Assembly (NCBI GenBank): GCA_964522665.1
Contig: CAZFVY010000076.1
Location: 1-35,685, forward strand
Length of the DNA: 35,685 nt
Reading direction: 5' to 3'
From: CAZFVY01 sp964522665
Lineage (GTDB): Bacteria > Verrucomicrobiota > Verrucomicrobiia > Limisphaerales > CAZFVY01
The notes below the pieces were generated by a model. That model made no database searches. It was not told where the DNA came from and saw only the letters and a list, made by a program, of their open reading frames with translations. Both the position numbers and the translations under genes were made by a program. Shown in pieces: positions 1 through 8,050 of this stretch (the first letter of the stretch is position 1; every line of letters begins with the position of its first letter).

Positions 1-428
1 ACATTCACGGCTCCAAGCCCTTCACCTCGATCGCCGGCATGAAGGAGATCGTCGCGCCGATGTATGACCAGGGTTACAGCGCGCTGCTCGAGGATTTGTT
101 CCAGCGAGGGATGTTGGACTCGACGCTGGTCTGCAACCTCGCCGAATTCGGGCGAACGCCGAAGATCAACCCGGCCGGAGGACGCGACCATTGGCCGCAA
201 TGCTGGACCGTTTATTTCGCGGGCGGCGGCGTCAAGGGCGGTCGCGTGGTTGGCAAGAGCGACGACATCGGAGCCTACCCCGTCGAGCGGCCAGTTAAGC
301 CGTCCGAGGTGGTAGCGACCATCTACCACGCCCTGGGACTCAACCTGGAGACCCACTTGCCCGGACCGCAAGCCCGCCCCTTCCCATTGGTCGATTATGG
401 CACGCAGGAAATCAAAGAGCTTTTCTGA
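1..428 (+). CDS. DUF1501 domain protein, C-terminal part (5' end outside window)
   Basis: The reading frame is open from position 3 to the TGA at 426-428, so only the last ~141 residues are present and no start can be assigned. The segment LAEFGRTPKIN, then GGRDHWPQ, and later a glycine-rich GGGVKGG and an IYHALG motif near the end are typical of the C-terminus of DUF1501 (sulfatase-like, alkaline-phosphatase-fold) proteins of Planctomycetes and Verrucomicrobia. These are usually Tat-exported and encoded beside a DUF1549/DUF1553 protein. That partner follows here and overlaps this gene by 32 bp if its first ATG is used, which suggests one transcript. The substrate of the family is not established. 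Family membership is a recognition call and the pairing with the next gene supports it. Confidence 0.85.
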   Translation, partial: IHGSKPFTSIAGMKEIVAPMYDQGYSALLEDLFQRGMLDSTLVCNLAEFGRTPKINPAGGRDHWPQCWTVYFAGGGVKGGRVVGKSDDIGAYPVERPVKPSEVVATIYHALGLNLETHLPGPQARPFPLVDYGTQEIKELF

Positions 429-2928
429 TCCGACGGCGCGAGCGCCTGTTGTCATGTCTGTAGATCCTCTTTCCCGCTCCCGAGGCCAGGCGCTGCGGCA
501 GGGTCGTCGATTTTTATGCGTTCTCCTCGTAGTCTGGATGGCGGCGGAAAGTCGCGCGCGGGCCGCCGAGAACCTCGTCCTCATTCCCGGTGATTTCAAA
601 TTGAGCGGAGCCTTGGCGCGGCAACAGTTGATCGTCGAGCGCTCGAACGGCGGTCACAATACGGGCCAAGTGACCAACGGCCTTGCTTTCAAGGTGAGTG
701 ACACGAACGTCGTGAAACTCGTCGATGGAGTGGCGCTGCCAATGGGAAATGGAATCGCCACGATCCAGGCTCGCGTCAGTGGCCTCACGGCCGTCTCGCG
801 CGTCGTCGTGTCGGACCTGGAGAAACCGATGGAATGGAGTTTTCGCAACCACGTCCAACCGGTGCTCGCGAAAATGGGTTGCAGCTCGGGCGCGTGCCAC
901 GGCGCCGCCGCCGGTAAAAATGGCTTCAAACTTTCGCTGCGCGGTTACGATGACAATGGCGATTACCTCGCCATCACCCGCAACGCGTTGGGCCGCCGTA
1001 TCGTCCTCAGCGATCCCGGCCGCAGCCTCGTTCTGCTCAAACCGACCACCGCTGTGCCGCACAAAGGCGGCCAACGTTTCGCGACGAATTCGCTGGAATA
1101 CCGCGTCCTATCGGAATGGATCGCGGCGGGAGCCCCCGGCCCACGTGAATCCGATTCCCGCATTGAACGTCTCGAGGTTCTGCCGGCGCAGGCGGTCCTG
1201 AAACCGAGCGACACGCAGCAGTTGATCGTCCGCGCGCGCTTCACGGATGGCCGCGTCGAAGACGTCACACGGTGGGTCAAGTTTACCTCCGCGAACAGCG
1301 CCGTCGCCACCGTGGACGACAACGGCGCCGTGCAAGTCATCGGCCACGGCGAAGGGGCGATCACCGCCTGGTATTTAAGCCGTATCGCGATCGCCACCGT
1401 CACGGTCCCTTTCCAACAAAAACTGCCACGCGACGCCTTCGCGGAGTTTAAGCCGCGTAATTTCATCGACCATTTGGTTCTCGACAAACTACGGAGCCTT
1501 AATCTGCCGCCATCCGGTGAGGCGACTGATTCGGAATTCCTCCGCCGCGCGTTTATCGACACCGTCGGGACGCTGCCCACGATTCACGAGACCAGCGCGT
1601 TCCTGGCGGACCACTCACCGGGCAAGCGGGATCGGCTCATCGAGACCCTGTTGAAACGACCCGAGTTCGTCGATTACTGGACCTACAAATGGTCCGACCT
1701 GCTGCTCGTGCAAAGCCGTGCTCTCAAGCCGGCCGCCATGTGGGCCTATTACGGCTGGATTCGCAGCAGCGTCGCGACCAACGCTCCCTGGAACACCTTC
1801 GTCCGCCGCATCGTCACCGCGCAGGGAAGCAGCCTCGAGAACGGCGCCGCCAATTTCTTCGTCCTGCACGATGACCCGCGCCTCATGTCGGAGACGACTT
1901 CTCAAGCCTTCCTCGGGATGTCGATCAACTGCGCCAAGTGCCACAACCACCCGATGGAAAAGTGGACGAACGATCAATATTACAAGATGGCGAACTTGTT
2001 CGCGCGGGTGCGAGCCAAAACCGGACGCGCGGACGGTGAAGAAGTCATCTTTTGCTCCGCTGACGGTGATCTCGCGCAACCACTCACCGGGCGTCCCCAA
2101 ACGCCGACGCCGCTCGATGGCGCTCCGGTCCCAATCGAGTCGCCGGACGATCGCCGCGTGGCGCTGGCGGACTGGCTCGTCGCGCGGGAAAACCCGTATT
2201 TCAGTCGGGACATCGCCAATCGGGTTTGGGCCAATTTCTTCGGCGTGGGTCTGGTCGAAAACGTGGATGACCTGCGCGCCACGAATCCGGCCAGCAATGA
2301 GCAATTGTTGTCGGCGGCCGCCGGCTACCTCGCGGATCACCAATTTGACTTGCAGGCCCTGATGCGCGCCATCCTGCAATCCGCCACCTACCAGCGCTCC
2401 AGCCGCGCGCGCCCTGAGAATGCGGCTGATCAGCGTTATTACTCCCACTATTACCCGCGCCGAATGATGGCGGAGGTGTTACTCGATGTCCTGTCGGAGG
2501 CGACCGGCGCGCCGACGCAATTCAAAGGCTACCCCGCTGGCTGGCGAGCGCTCCAATTGCCGGATTCGAACGTCGATTCGTACTTTCTAAAATCCTTCGG
2601 CCGTCCTGATCGCGACCGCACGTGCGAATGCGAACGTTCCGGCGAACCGAGCGTGGCGCAAATCCTGCACCTCTCGAATGGCGACACCCTCAATCAAAAG
2701 CTCAGCCTGAAAAATAACCGGCTTGGCCAAGAACTGGACGCCCAAGCGCGACCCGATAAGATCGTCGATGACGCCTATCTCGCCGCCCTGTGCCGTCATC
2801 CGACCGCGGTGGAGAACGAAAAGATTCAGAAGCTTCTCCAGGGCGCGGACGCAACGAACCTCCGACCGGCCGTCGAAGACGTCTATTGGGGCATTCTCAG
2901 CAGCAAGGAATTCTTGTTCAATCACTGA
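397..2928 (+). CDS. DUF1549/DUF1553 (PSCyt2/PSD1) secreted protein with Ig-like domains
   Basis: An 843-residue protein predicted to be exported. A hydrophobic stretch at ~38-50 is followed by ARA-AEN, a plausible signal peptidase site near residue 57. The ATG at 454 (residue 20) is an alternative start and neither start has a clear ribosome binding site. Visible order: bacterial Ig-like (BIG2) segment ~58-140; a cytochrome-like segment with CSSGACHG at 162-169 (spacing C-x4-C-H, not the usual C-x2-C-H); a second BIG2 segment ~258-340; DUF1549 from ~355, containing CAKCH at 513-517; and DUF1553 from ~586 to the end (ALADWLVARENPYFSRDIANR at 590-610). Such proteins are abundant in Planctomycetes and Verrucomicrobia and are thought to act in the periplasm or at the cell surface with their DUF1501 neighbour, possibly on complex carbohydrates. 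No activity is proven. The family call is secure and the function is open. Confidence 0.9.
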   Translation: MARRKSKSFSDPTARAPVVMSVDPLSRSRGQALRQGRRFLCVLLVVWMAAESRARAAENLVLIPGDFKLSGALARQQLIVERSNGGHNTGQVTNGLAFKVSDTNVVKLVDGVALPMGNGIATIQARVSGLTAVSRVVVSDLEKPMEWSFRNHVQPVLAKMGCSSGACHGAAAGKNGFKLSLRGYDDNGDYLAITRNALGRRIVLSDPGRSLVLLKPTTAVPHKGGQRFATNSLEYRVLSEWIAAGAPGPRESDSRIERLEVLPAQAVLKPSDTQQLIVRARFTDGRVEDVTRWVKFTSANSAVATVDDNGAVQVIGHGEGAITAWYLSRIAIATVTVPFQQKLPRDAFAEFKPRNFIDHLVLDKLRSLNLPPSGEATDSEFLRRAFIDTVGTLPTIHETSAFLADHSPGKRDRLIETLLKRPEFVDYWTYKWSDLLLVQSRALKPAAMWAYYGWIRSSVATNAPWNTFVRRIVTAQGSSLENGAANFFVLHDDPRLMSETTSQAFLGMSINCAKCHNHPMEKWTNDQYYKMANLFARVRAKTGRADGEEVIFCSADGDLAQPLTGRPQTPTPLDGAPVPIESPDDRRVALADWLVARENPYFSRDIANRVWANFFGVGLVENVDDLRATNPASNEQLLSAAAGYLADHQFDLQALMRAILQSATYQRSSRARPENAADQRYYSHYYPRRMMAEVLLDVLSEATGAPTQFKGYPAGWRALQLPDSNVDSYFLKSFGRPDRDRTCECERSGEPSVAQILHLSNGDTLNQKLSLKNNRLGQELDAQARPDKIVDDAYLAALCRHPTAVENEKIQKLLQGADATNLRPAVEDVYWGILSSKEFLFNH

Positions 2929-3007
2929 GTAGAGTCGGCAAAGTCGAGCTTGGTCGTTGAACCGACCGTAGTTGTCAGCGCCGAGAGCTCGACTTTGCCT
3001 CCTCTAC
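2929..3007. repeat. Large imperfect palindrome behind the DUF1549 gene
   Basis: A 22-nt arm at 2929-2950 begins directly after the TGA of the DUF1549 gene. It is the reverse complement of 2986-3007 at 20 of 22 positions. The 35-nt loop contains a small nested stem (GGTCG at 2952-2956 with CGACC at 2963-2967). No T-run follows the right arm, so it is not a standard intrinsic terminator, but it could still stop or stabilise the convergent transcripts. Alternatively it is a copy of a short mobile palindromic repeat. I see no second copy in the window. Confidence 0.7.
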
Positions 3008-3046
3008 CGAACGCGCCCGCCCGCCACTCCGGATTCGTCAAGGCAC

Positions 3047-3083
3047 AAAAAAACGGCGCGCTGGGTGACCAACGCGCCGTTTT
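3047..3083 (-). terminator. Intrinsic terminator of the superoxide dismutase gene
   Basis: Read on the minus strand, a perfect stem (CGGCGCG at 3073-3079 pairing with CGCGCCG at 3054-3060, extendable by A-T pairs) encloses a 12-nt loop. It is followed by seven consecutive T residues (A-run at 3047-3053 on the plus strand). It begins about 17 nt after the stop codon of the gene ending at 3100. This is the clearest rho-independent terminator in the window. Confidence 0.92.
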
Positions 3084-3099
3084 GTGAAATTAGCTCAGC

Positions 3100-3714
3100 T
3101 TACGCCTTGGCCGCGTCGTAGTATTTGGCGACCTCGGCCCAATTCACCACGTTCCAAAACGCCTTCAGGTAATCGGGGCGGCGGTTCTGGTATTTGAGGT
3201 AGTAAGCGTGTTCCCAAACGTCGCAGCCGAGGACCGGCTTGTTGCCTTCCATAATCGGGCTGTCTTGGTTCGGCGTGGAAACGATTTCGAGTTTGCCGGT
3301 CTTGTTGACGATCAACCAGACCCAACCGCTGCCGAAGCGTCCCACGCCGCCGGCTTCAAATTTCTGCTTGAACGTGTCGAAGCTTCCAAACGTCGCCGCG
3401 ATGTCGGCCGCCAGCGCGCCGGTGGGGGCGCCGCCCGCCTTCGGCCCCATCGTCCGCCAGAACATCGAGTGATTGGCATGGCCGCCGCCGTTGTTGCGCA
3501 CCGGCCCGCGAATGTCCGCGGGAACGGCGTCGAGGTTGGCGATCAGTTGCTCGATCGTCTTGCTTTCGAGGTCCGCCTTGCCGGCGATCGCTTTGTTCAA
3601 ATTGGTGACGTAAGCGTTGTGATGCTTCCCGTGATGAATCTCCATCGTGGCGGCGTCGATGTAGGGTTCCAAGGCGTCCTTGGGATACGGCAGAGGGGGT
3701 AGTTCGTAGGGCAT
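3100..3714 (-). CDS. sodA: Superoxide dismutase, Mn-type of the Fe/Mn family
   Basis: A complete 204-residue cytoplasmic enzyme (no signal peptide) that dismutates superoxide to oxygen and hydrogen peroxide. The four metal ligands are visible: H27 in EIHHGKHH, H82 in GGGHANHSMFW, and D165 and H169 in DVWEH. The second-sphere pattern favours manganese: Gly in the NNGGGH motif, and Gln150 in STPNQDSPIM, where iron enzymes carry Ala in place of this Gln. Cambialistic use cannot be excluded. The length is normal for the family. The gene has its own terminator (3047-3083) and a 10-bp inverted repeat at 3750-3783 just upstream, so it is probably an independent transcription unit downstream of hisH. 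Confidence 0.96.
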   Translation of the reverse strand: MPYELPPLPYPKDALEPYIDAATMEIHHGKHHNAYVTNLNKAIAGKADLESKTIEQLIANLDAVPADIRGPVRNNGGGHANHSMFWRTMGPKAGGAPTGALAADIAATFGSFDTFKQKFEAGGVGRFGSGWVWLIVNKTGKLEIVSTPNQDSPIMEGNKPVLGCDVWEHAYYLKYQNRRPDYLKAFWNVVNWAEVAKYYDAAKA

Positions 3715-3749
3715 ATTCGTTTGTCAGCTATTAGTTTACCGGTTCAGTC

Positions 3750-3783
3750 CGCAATTTGAAATCTTCACCACGCTCAAATTGCG
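3750..3783. promoter_or_regulatory. Inverted repeat upstream of sodA
   Basis: CGCAATTTGA at 3750-3759 is repeated as its exact reverse complement TCAAATTGCG at 3774-3783, with a 14-nt spacer. It lies 36-69 bp upstream of the sodA start and ~80 bp past the hisH stop. With no T-run after it on the minus strand, it fits an operator better than a terminator for hisH. The regulator is unknown. Confidence 0.5.
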
Positions 3784-3864
3784 CTCATTGTTCAGCGACA
3801 TTAACATAGGTTCCCCCGGCGCACAAGCGCGCAGTCCACGGCCGCGGGCGTTCTGGGCTGGACG

Positions 3865-4482
3865 TCAGTTCGCCAAGCCGACGAAATTGCGCAAGAGCGT
3901 CAGCCCGATTTCCTGGCTTTTTTCCGGGTGGAATTGCGTGGCGAAGAGGTTGTCCCGCCAAATGGATGACGCGAACGATTCGCCATACTCCGTGCGCGTG
4001 GCGACGCACGATGGGTCGTCGGGGCGCGGAAAAAAGCTGTGCACGAAATAGACGTAGCTTTGGTTGGGAATGCCACGAAAAATCGGGCAATCGGGACGGA
4101 GAATCTCGATTTGATTCCACCCGATCTGCGGAATCTTCAACCCCGGCGCCTCCGGGAAGCGTACCACTTTCCCGCGCAAAACTCCGAGGCCGGCGGCGCA
4201 ACTGTTGAATTCCTCGCTTCGCTCAAAGAGCGCCTGGTAGCCGACGCAAATGCCCAGGAACGGACGACCCGATTCGATGAATTCGCGGCACGCGCCCAAC
4301 AGTTCCTGGCCGCGCATGGCGTTCAGGCAGTCATCGAACGCGCCCACTCCAGGCAGGACCACCGCGCGGGCGGCGGACAATTCGTCGCCGCGGGTCATCA
4401 GCTTCACATCCGCGCCGAGGAATCGCAGCGCTTTATGCACGCTGCGGAGGTTGCCCGCGCCGTAGTCAATCAATCCGATCAC
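3865..4482 (-). CDS. hisH: Imidazole glycerol phosphate synthase, glutamine amidotransferase subunit HisH
   Basis: A 205-residue class I glutamine amidotransferase. It hydrolyses glutamine and passes ammonia to HisF in histidine biosynthesis. The start is the GTG at 4480-4482 (VIGLIDYGAGNLRS), because the family begins exactly there; the open frame upstream to 4620 lacks family similarity. The catalytic triad is visible: C79 in GICVGYQ, and H185 and E187 in FHPEKS. The oxyanion-strand motif LPGVGAFDDC is also present. No hisF, hisA or other his gene is in the window, so HisH stands alone here behind rlmN. There is no Shine-Dalgarno sequence. A sigma70-like promoter (4489-4517) ends only 6 nt before the GTG, which suggests a leaderless mRNA. 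Confidence 0.96.
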   Translation of the reverse strand: MIGLIDYGAGNLRSVHKALRFLGADVKLMTRGDELSAARAVVLPGVGAFDDCLNAMRGQELLGACREFIESGRPFLGICVGYQALFERSEEFNSCAAGLGVLRGKVVRFPEAPGLKIPQIGWNQIEILRPDCPIFRGIPNQSYVYFVHSFFPRPDDPSCVATRTEYGESFASSIWRDNLFATQFHPEKSQEIGLTLLRNFVGLAN

Positions 4483-4488
4483 GAAACG

Positions 4489-4517
4489 AGCATAATGCAG
4501 TCGGGTTGATTTGCCAA
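4489..4517 (-). promoter_or_regulatory. Promoter of hisH, predicted leaderless start
   Basis: On the minus strand TTGGCA (4512-4517) and TATGCT (4489-4494) are separated by 17 bp, a near-consensus sigma70-type promoter. The -10 box ends 6 nt before the GTG codon at 4482, so transcription should begin at or within a nucleotide or two of the start codon. It lies in the 67-bp gap between rlmN and hisH, so hisH has its own promoter even though it follows rlmN on the same strand. Confidence 0.65.
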
Positions 4518-4549
4518 CAGTCCTGCCGCGGACCGCGGAGCGCTGACCC

Positions 4550-5701
4550 TCACGCTGGGCCGGAGGCCAGCTCCCGTTCCTTTTTGAGGCGCAATTGGCC
4601 GCACGCGGCGTCAATCTCATGACCCTTTTCCCGTCGTAGCGTGGCGATTACGCCCTCCTGCTCGAGCGCGCCGAGGAACGCTTCCTGTTCCGCTTCGGAG
4701 GGGCGTTCCCAAGTCAATTCCTCGACCCGATTGTAAGGAATGAGGTTCACTTTGGCGTTCAGTCGGTGGGCCAGTTCTGCCAGCGGCTTGACTTGATCCA
4801 AACCAGCATTGACGCCGGCGATCAAAATATACTCAAACGTAATCATCCGCCCTTTTTTCGCCTGATAATACTCGCACGCGGCCATCAATTCCTTGAGGGG
4901 ATACTTGCGGTTGACGGGCATGATTTTCTCGCGCGTCGCGTCCGTGGCGCCGTGGAGCGAAATCGCCAGGCGGAACTGCCACGGCTCATCGGCCAGACGC
5001 CTGATTTGAGGGGCCAGGCCGCTGGTGGAAACCGTAATCCGCCGCGCCCCGATGGCGCCGCCCCACGGCGCGTTGAGAATCTTTAATGCCTTCAACAGCG
5101 CCTCGTAATTGGCCAATGGCTCCCCCATTCCCATGATGACGAGGTTATTGACGAAGCGGGTATCCGAGGCCGGCCCGAGCGTGGCCGCCGGCGCTTCTAC
5201 GCCAGCGGACGGCGTCGTGAGTTTTGCTTTCGCCGACGCGTGCCATCGTTCGACCGCCAGAACCTGATCAACGATCTCGCCCGCCGTCAGATTCCGCTTC
5301 CAACCGTCAAGCCCGCTGGCGCAAAACTTGCATCCGTACGCGCAACCAACTTGGGTCGAAACGCAGAGGGTATGGCGGTCACTCGCCTCCCCGTAGAGCG
5401 CGGGGTTGGCCGGAATCAAGACGCTCTCGACCAGCGCGTGATCGGCGAGGCGCCAGAGGAATTTTTGCGTCGTGTCAACGGCGCCCTGGACCGTAACCAG
5501 CTCCAGCGCCGTGAGGGAGAAATTCTCGCGCAGCCGCTCGCGCAACGCCTTGGGCAGATTGCTCATCGCATCCCAATTTGCCGCGCGATGGAGATAGAGC
5601 CACTCCGCTACTTGCGCGGCGCGGAAGGAAGGTTGCCCCCAGGCGGCCAACTGCGCTTGTAGTTCCTCAAGCGTGAAGGATTTGACATCGGGAATCACCA
5701 C
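4550..5701 (-). CDS. rlmN: Dual-specificity 23S rRNA/tRNA adenine C2-methyltransferase RlmN
   Basis: A 383-residue radical SAM enzyme that methylates C2 of A2503 in 23S rRNA, and of A37 in some tRNAs in E. coli. The cluster motif CAYGCKFC gives C120, C124 and C127. The two mechanistic cysteines of the family correspond to C113 (TLCVSTQVGC) and C367 (EIDAACGQL). Other family marks are GMGEPLANY (191-199) and ITVSTSGLAP. Two GTG codons open the frame (5701 and 5698); GGGAG lies 2 and 5 nt before them, so 5698 may be the true start. An Ala/Pro/Thr-rich segment at ~155-181 makes the loop before the GMGEP motif longer than in E. coli. The gene begins 25 bp downstream of the glucan phosphorylase stop, suggesting cotranscription. 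Confidence 0.96.
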   Translation of the reverse strand: MVIPDVKSFTLEELQAQLAAWGQPSFRAAQVAEWLYLHRAANWDAMSNLPKALRERLRENFSLTALELVTVQGAVDTTQKFLWRLADHALVESVLIPANPALYGEASDRHTLCVSTQVGCAYGCKFCASGLDGWKRNLTAGEIVDQVLAVERWHASAKAKLTTPSAGVEAPAATLGPASDTRFVNNLVIMGMGEPLANYEALLKALKILNAPWGGAIGARRITVSTSGLAPQIRRLADEPWQFRLAISLHGATDATREKIMPVNRKYPLKELMAACEYYQAKKGRMITFEYILIAGVNAGLDQVKPLAELAHRLNAKVNLIPYNRVEELTWERPSEAEQEAFLGALEQEGVIATLRREKGHEIDAACGQLRLKKERELASGPA

Positions 5702-5726
5702 CGCTCCCGTTCGGCCGCGCGTCGGT

Positions 5727-7874
5727 TCATTTGGGGACGTAATACTTGTTGGTGTACTCCTGGACCATGCGCCAGGTATTGAACTGCGGCGTCAACGTGC
5801 TCATCGCCCGGCGGATCATCTGAATCCAACGACGCGGCGTGCCGGATTCGTCACGGTTGTAAAAGGTCGGAATCACGTTTTTGGTAAGGACGTCGTAAAG
5901 GTTTTCACTGTCCACCCGATCCTGTTCCTCGATCGACGCGGGATGCGCGTCCGGCCCGATCGCGAAGCCGTTCGTCTGGTCGCACCCTTCCCGCCACCAG
6001 CCGTCGAGAATGCTCAAATTAAGGCAGCCGTGGCAGCCGGCCTTCATGCCGCTCGTCCCGGAGGCTTCCAGCGGCCGGCGCGGATTGTTCAGCCAGATGT
6101 CGCAGCCGGACACCATCTGCCGCGCGACATGCACGTCGTAATTCTCGATGAACACCAAACTCCCTTTCAGTTCGCTGAACTTGCTCAGGTGGATGATGTG
6201 CTGGATGTACCGTTTCCCGTCATCGTCGCGCGGATGCGCCTTGCCCGCGAAAATGAACTGCACGGGTTGCTGCGTGTCCTTGACCAATTTGATGATGTTG
6301 GCGAATTGCTGGAAAATCAGCGGCGCGCGCTTGTAGGTGGCGAACCGCCGGGCGAACCCAATCGTCAGCGCGTCGGGGCTGAGCAAATGATCGAATTCGA
6401 TGAAATCGCGCTGGCTTAACCGCTGCCCCTGGAGCAAAAGGCGGCGCCGGGTGAACTCGATCAATTCGCGCCGGAGCTTGTAGCGCAAGGCCCAAATCTC
6501 TTCGTCCGAAATAAAGGTCGGATCTTCGACCCGCTTCCAGAACTCAGGAGAATTAATCTCCTTATCCCAAGCGGCTTCCGCGCCTGGTCGGCTCAGCTTG
6601 CGCCGCCAAAAACGCCGCACCGGTCCCTTCATCCACCCAAGCAGATGAATGCCGTTGGTAATATGGCCGATCGGCGTCTGATCGACCGTGCGGTCGGGAT
6701 AGAGGGAATGCCACATCTGACGGCTGACCTGACCATGCAACTCACTGACGGCGTTCGCGGCCCGCGAGGCCTTAAGCGCCAGCACCGTCATACAAAACGG
6801 CTCCTCGGCGTTGGCGGGGACCACGCGTCCCAGCCCCATGACCTCGTCGGGCGTCAATTTGAGTTGAGTCTGAAATTCGTGCGCGGCGTACTCCATCAAA
6901 CCTTTGCTGAAACGATCGTGGCCTGCTTCCACCGGCGTGTGGGTGGTGAAAATGCACTCGTTCTTGGTCGCCGCCATCGCCGCCGCGAACGTTTTGCCGG
7001 CCGCCATCTTCTCGCGGGCCAGTTCCAAAGTCAGGAAAGCCGCGTGCCCTTCGTTCATGTGGAACACCGACGGCTGCAATCCAAGCGCCCGCAGCAAACG
7101 CACGCCACCGACGCCGAGCAGGATTTCCTGCATGATCCGCGTCGTGCTGTCGCCGCCATAAACCCGCAGCGTTAAGTCGCGAAAGTGCGGCTCGTTATCG
7201 GGGAGGTCGGCGTCCAGGAGATAGACGGGGCAGCGGCCGACGTTGACCCGCCAGGCGCGAAACGCCACCCGGCCCATCGCGATCTTGACGGTGCAGACGA
7301 CGGGCTCGCCCTTCGCGTCGAGCACCGGCTCGACCGGCAGGTTTCGCGGGGCGAGCAGCGTGTAGTACTCGGTCTGCCAATTCTCCTGGTTGATCGATTG
7401 TTGAAAATAACCCTCGCGGTAGAAAAGGCTGATGCCGACGAACCCGAGGCCCAAATCGCTCGCGGATTTCGCATGGTCTCCGGCCAGCACGCCGAGGCCG
7501 CCGGCGGAAATCGGGAGACTCTCGTGGAAACCGAATTCCGCGGAGAAATAGGCGACCGGATGCTGCTTGAGGCTCGGCGCGTTTTGATCCCCCCAGGTGT
7601 TGACCGCCTGCAAATAACCTTCGAAATTCTTCAAGACCTCCCGCACCCGACCGGCGAATTCCTGATCCTGGAGCCGGACGTTCAATTCGTAGTCCGAGAC
7701 CTCGCGCAGGACGGCGACCGCGTTGTGGTAAAGATTCTGCCAGCCGCGCGGCGACAATTCCTGAAATACCTCCTGCGCCTCCTGGTTCCAAGTCCACCAA
7801 AGATTACGCGCGACTTTGTGCAGCCCATTCTTCAACTGGCCCAATTCCTCGGTCGATAAGACTTGCCCGCTCAT
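5727..7874 (-). CDS. glgP: Alpha-glucan phosphorylase (GT35, DUF3417 type)
   Basis: A 715-residue cytoplasmic PLP enzyme that releases glucose-1-phosphate from glycogen or maltodextrin. The N-terminus (about 12-110, LKNGLHKVARNLWWTWN onward) matches DUF3417, which marks the shorter, non-mammalian-type phosphorylase branch. Active-site features: GGLGVLAGDHAKSASDLG (125-142), HMNEGHAAF (272-280), HTPVEAGHDRF (312-322), the phosphate/PLP-contacting FARRFATYKR (507-516), and the PLP lysine K611 in EASGTSGMKAG. The residues just after K611 (GCHGCLN) differ from the common AALNGVLN, but the lysine is intact. The ATG at 7874 has no Shine-Dalgarno sequence; a TAAAAT box lies 9 nt upstream (7884-7889), so the leader may be very short. 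rlmN follows 25 bp downstream. Confidence 0.95.
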   Translation of the reverse strand: MSGQVLSTEELGQLKNGLHKVARNLWWTWNQEAQEVFQELSPRGWQNLYHNAVAVLREVSDYELNVRLQDQEFAGRVREVLKNFEGYLQAVNTWGDQNAPSLKQHPVAYFSAEFGFHESLPISAGGLGVLAGDHAKSASDLGLGFVGISLFYREGYFQQSINQENWQTEYYTLLAPRNLPVEPVLDAKGEPVVCTVKIAMGRVAFRAWRVNVGRCPVYLLDADLPDNEPHFRDLTLRVYGGDSTTRIMQEILLGVGGVRLLRALGLQPSVFHMNEGHAAFLTLELAREKMAAGKTFAAAMAATKNECIFTTHTPVEAGHDRFSKGLMEYAAHEFQTQLKLTPDEVMGLGRVVPANAEEPFCMTVLALKASRAANAVSELHGQVSRQMWHSLYPDRTVDQTPIGHITNGIHLLGWMKGPVRRFWRRKLSRPGAEAAWDKEINSPEFWKRVEDPTFISDEEIWALRYKLRRELIEFTRRRLLLQGQRLSQRDFIEFDHLLSPDALTIGFARRFATYKRAPLIFQQFANIIKLVKDTQQPVQFIFAGKAHPRDDDGKRYIQHIIHLSKFSELKGSLVFIENYDVHVARQMVSGCDIWLNNPRRPLEASGTSGMKAGCHGCLNLSILDGWWREGCDQTNGFAIGPDAHPASIEEQDRVDSENLYDVLTKNVIPTFYNRDESGTPRRWIQMIRRAMSTLTPQFNTWRMVQEYTNKYYVPK

Positions 7875-7969
7875 ACATTGTTTATTTTATGGCTCGTAGT
7901 TCAACGGCGGTCCAAAACCGCGCGCCAACGCTAATCGCCCGGCGCCGGATCAGCAAACAAAAATTCCAT

Positions 7970-7997
7970 TTGACCGATCCAATGATTTCAGTATGAT
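7970..7997 (+). promoter_or_regulatory. Sigma70-type promoter of the SPFH/RHH unit
   Basis: TTGACC (7970-7975) and TATGAT (7992-7997) are separated by 16 bp. The predicted transcription start is near 8004, giving a leader of about 47 nt before the ATG at 8051. The last base of the -10 box is the first base of the palindrome at 7997-8009, so the two signals overlap directly. Confidence 0.7.
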
Positions 7998-8009
7998 ATC
8001 ACTGTGATA
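7997..8009. promoter_or_regulatory. Operator-like palindrome over the SPFH gene transcription start
   Basis: TATCAC-T-GTGATA is a perfect 13-bp palindrome around one central base. A second palindrome, TGATATCA (7994-8001), overlaps it. It covers the -10 edge and predicted start site of the promoter at 7970-7997, the classic place for a repressor. The ribbon-helix-helix protein encoded at 9017-9208 in the same unit is the obvious candidate binder. That link is inference. Confidence 0.55.
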
Positions 8010-8050
8010 ACAACCGAAGAATTCACCGACCGCCAATAGAAAGAACATTC

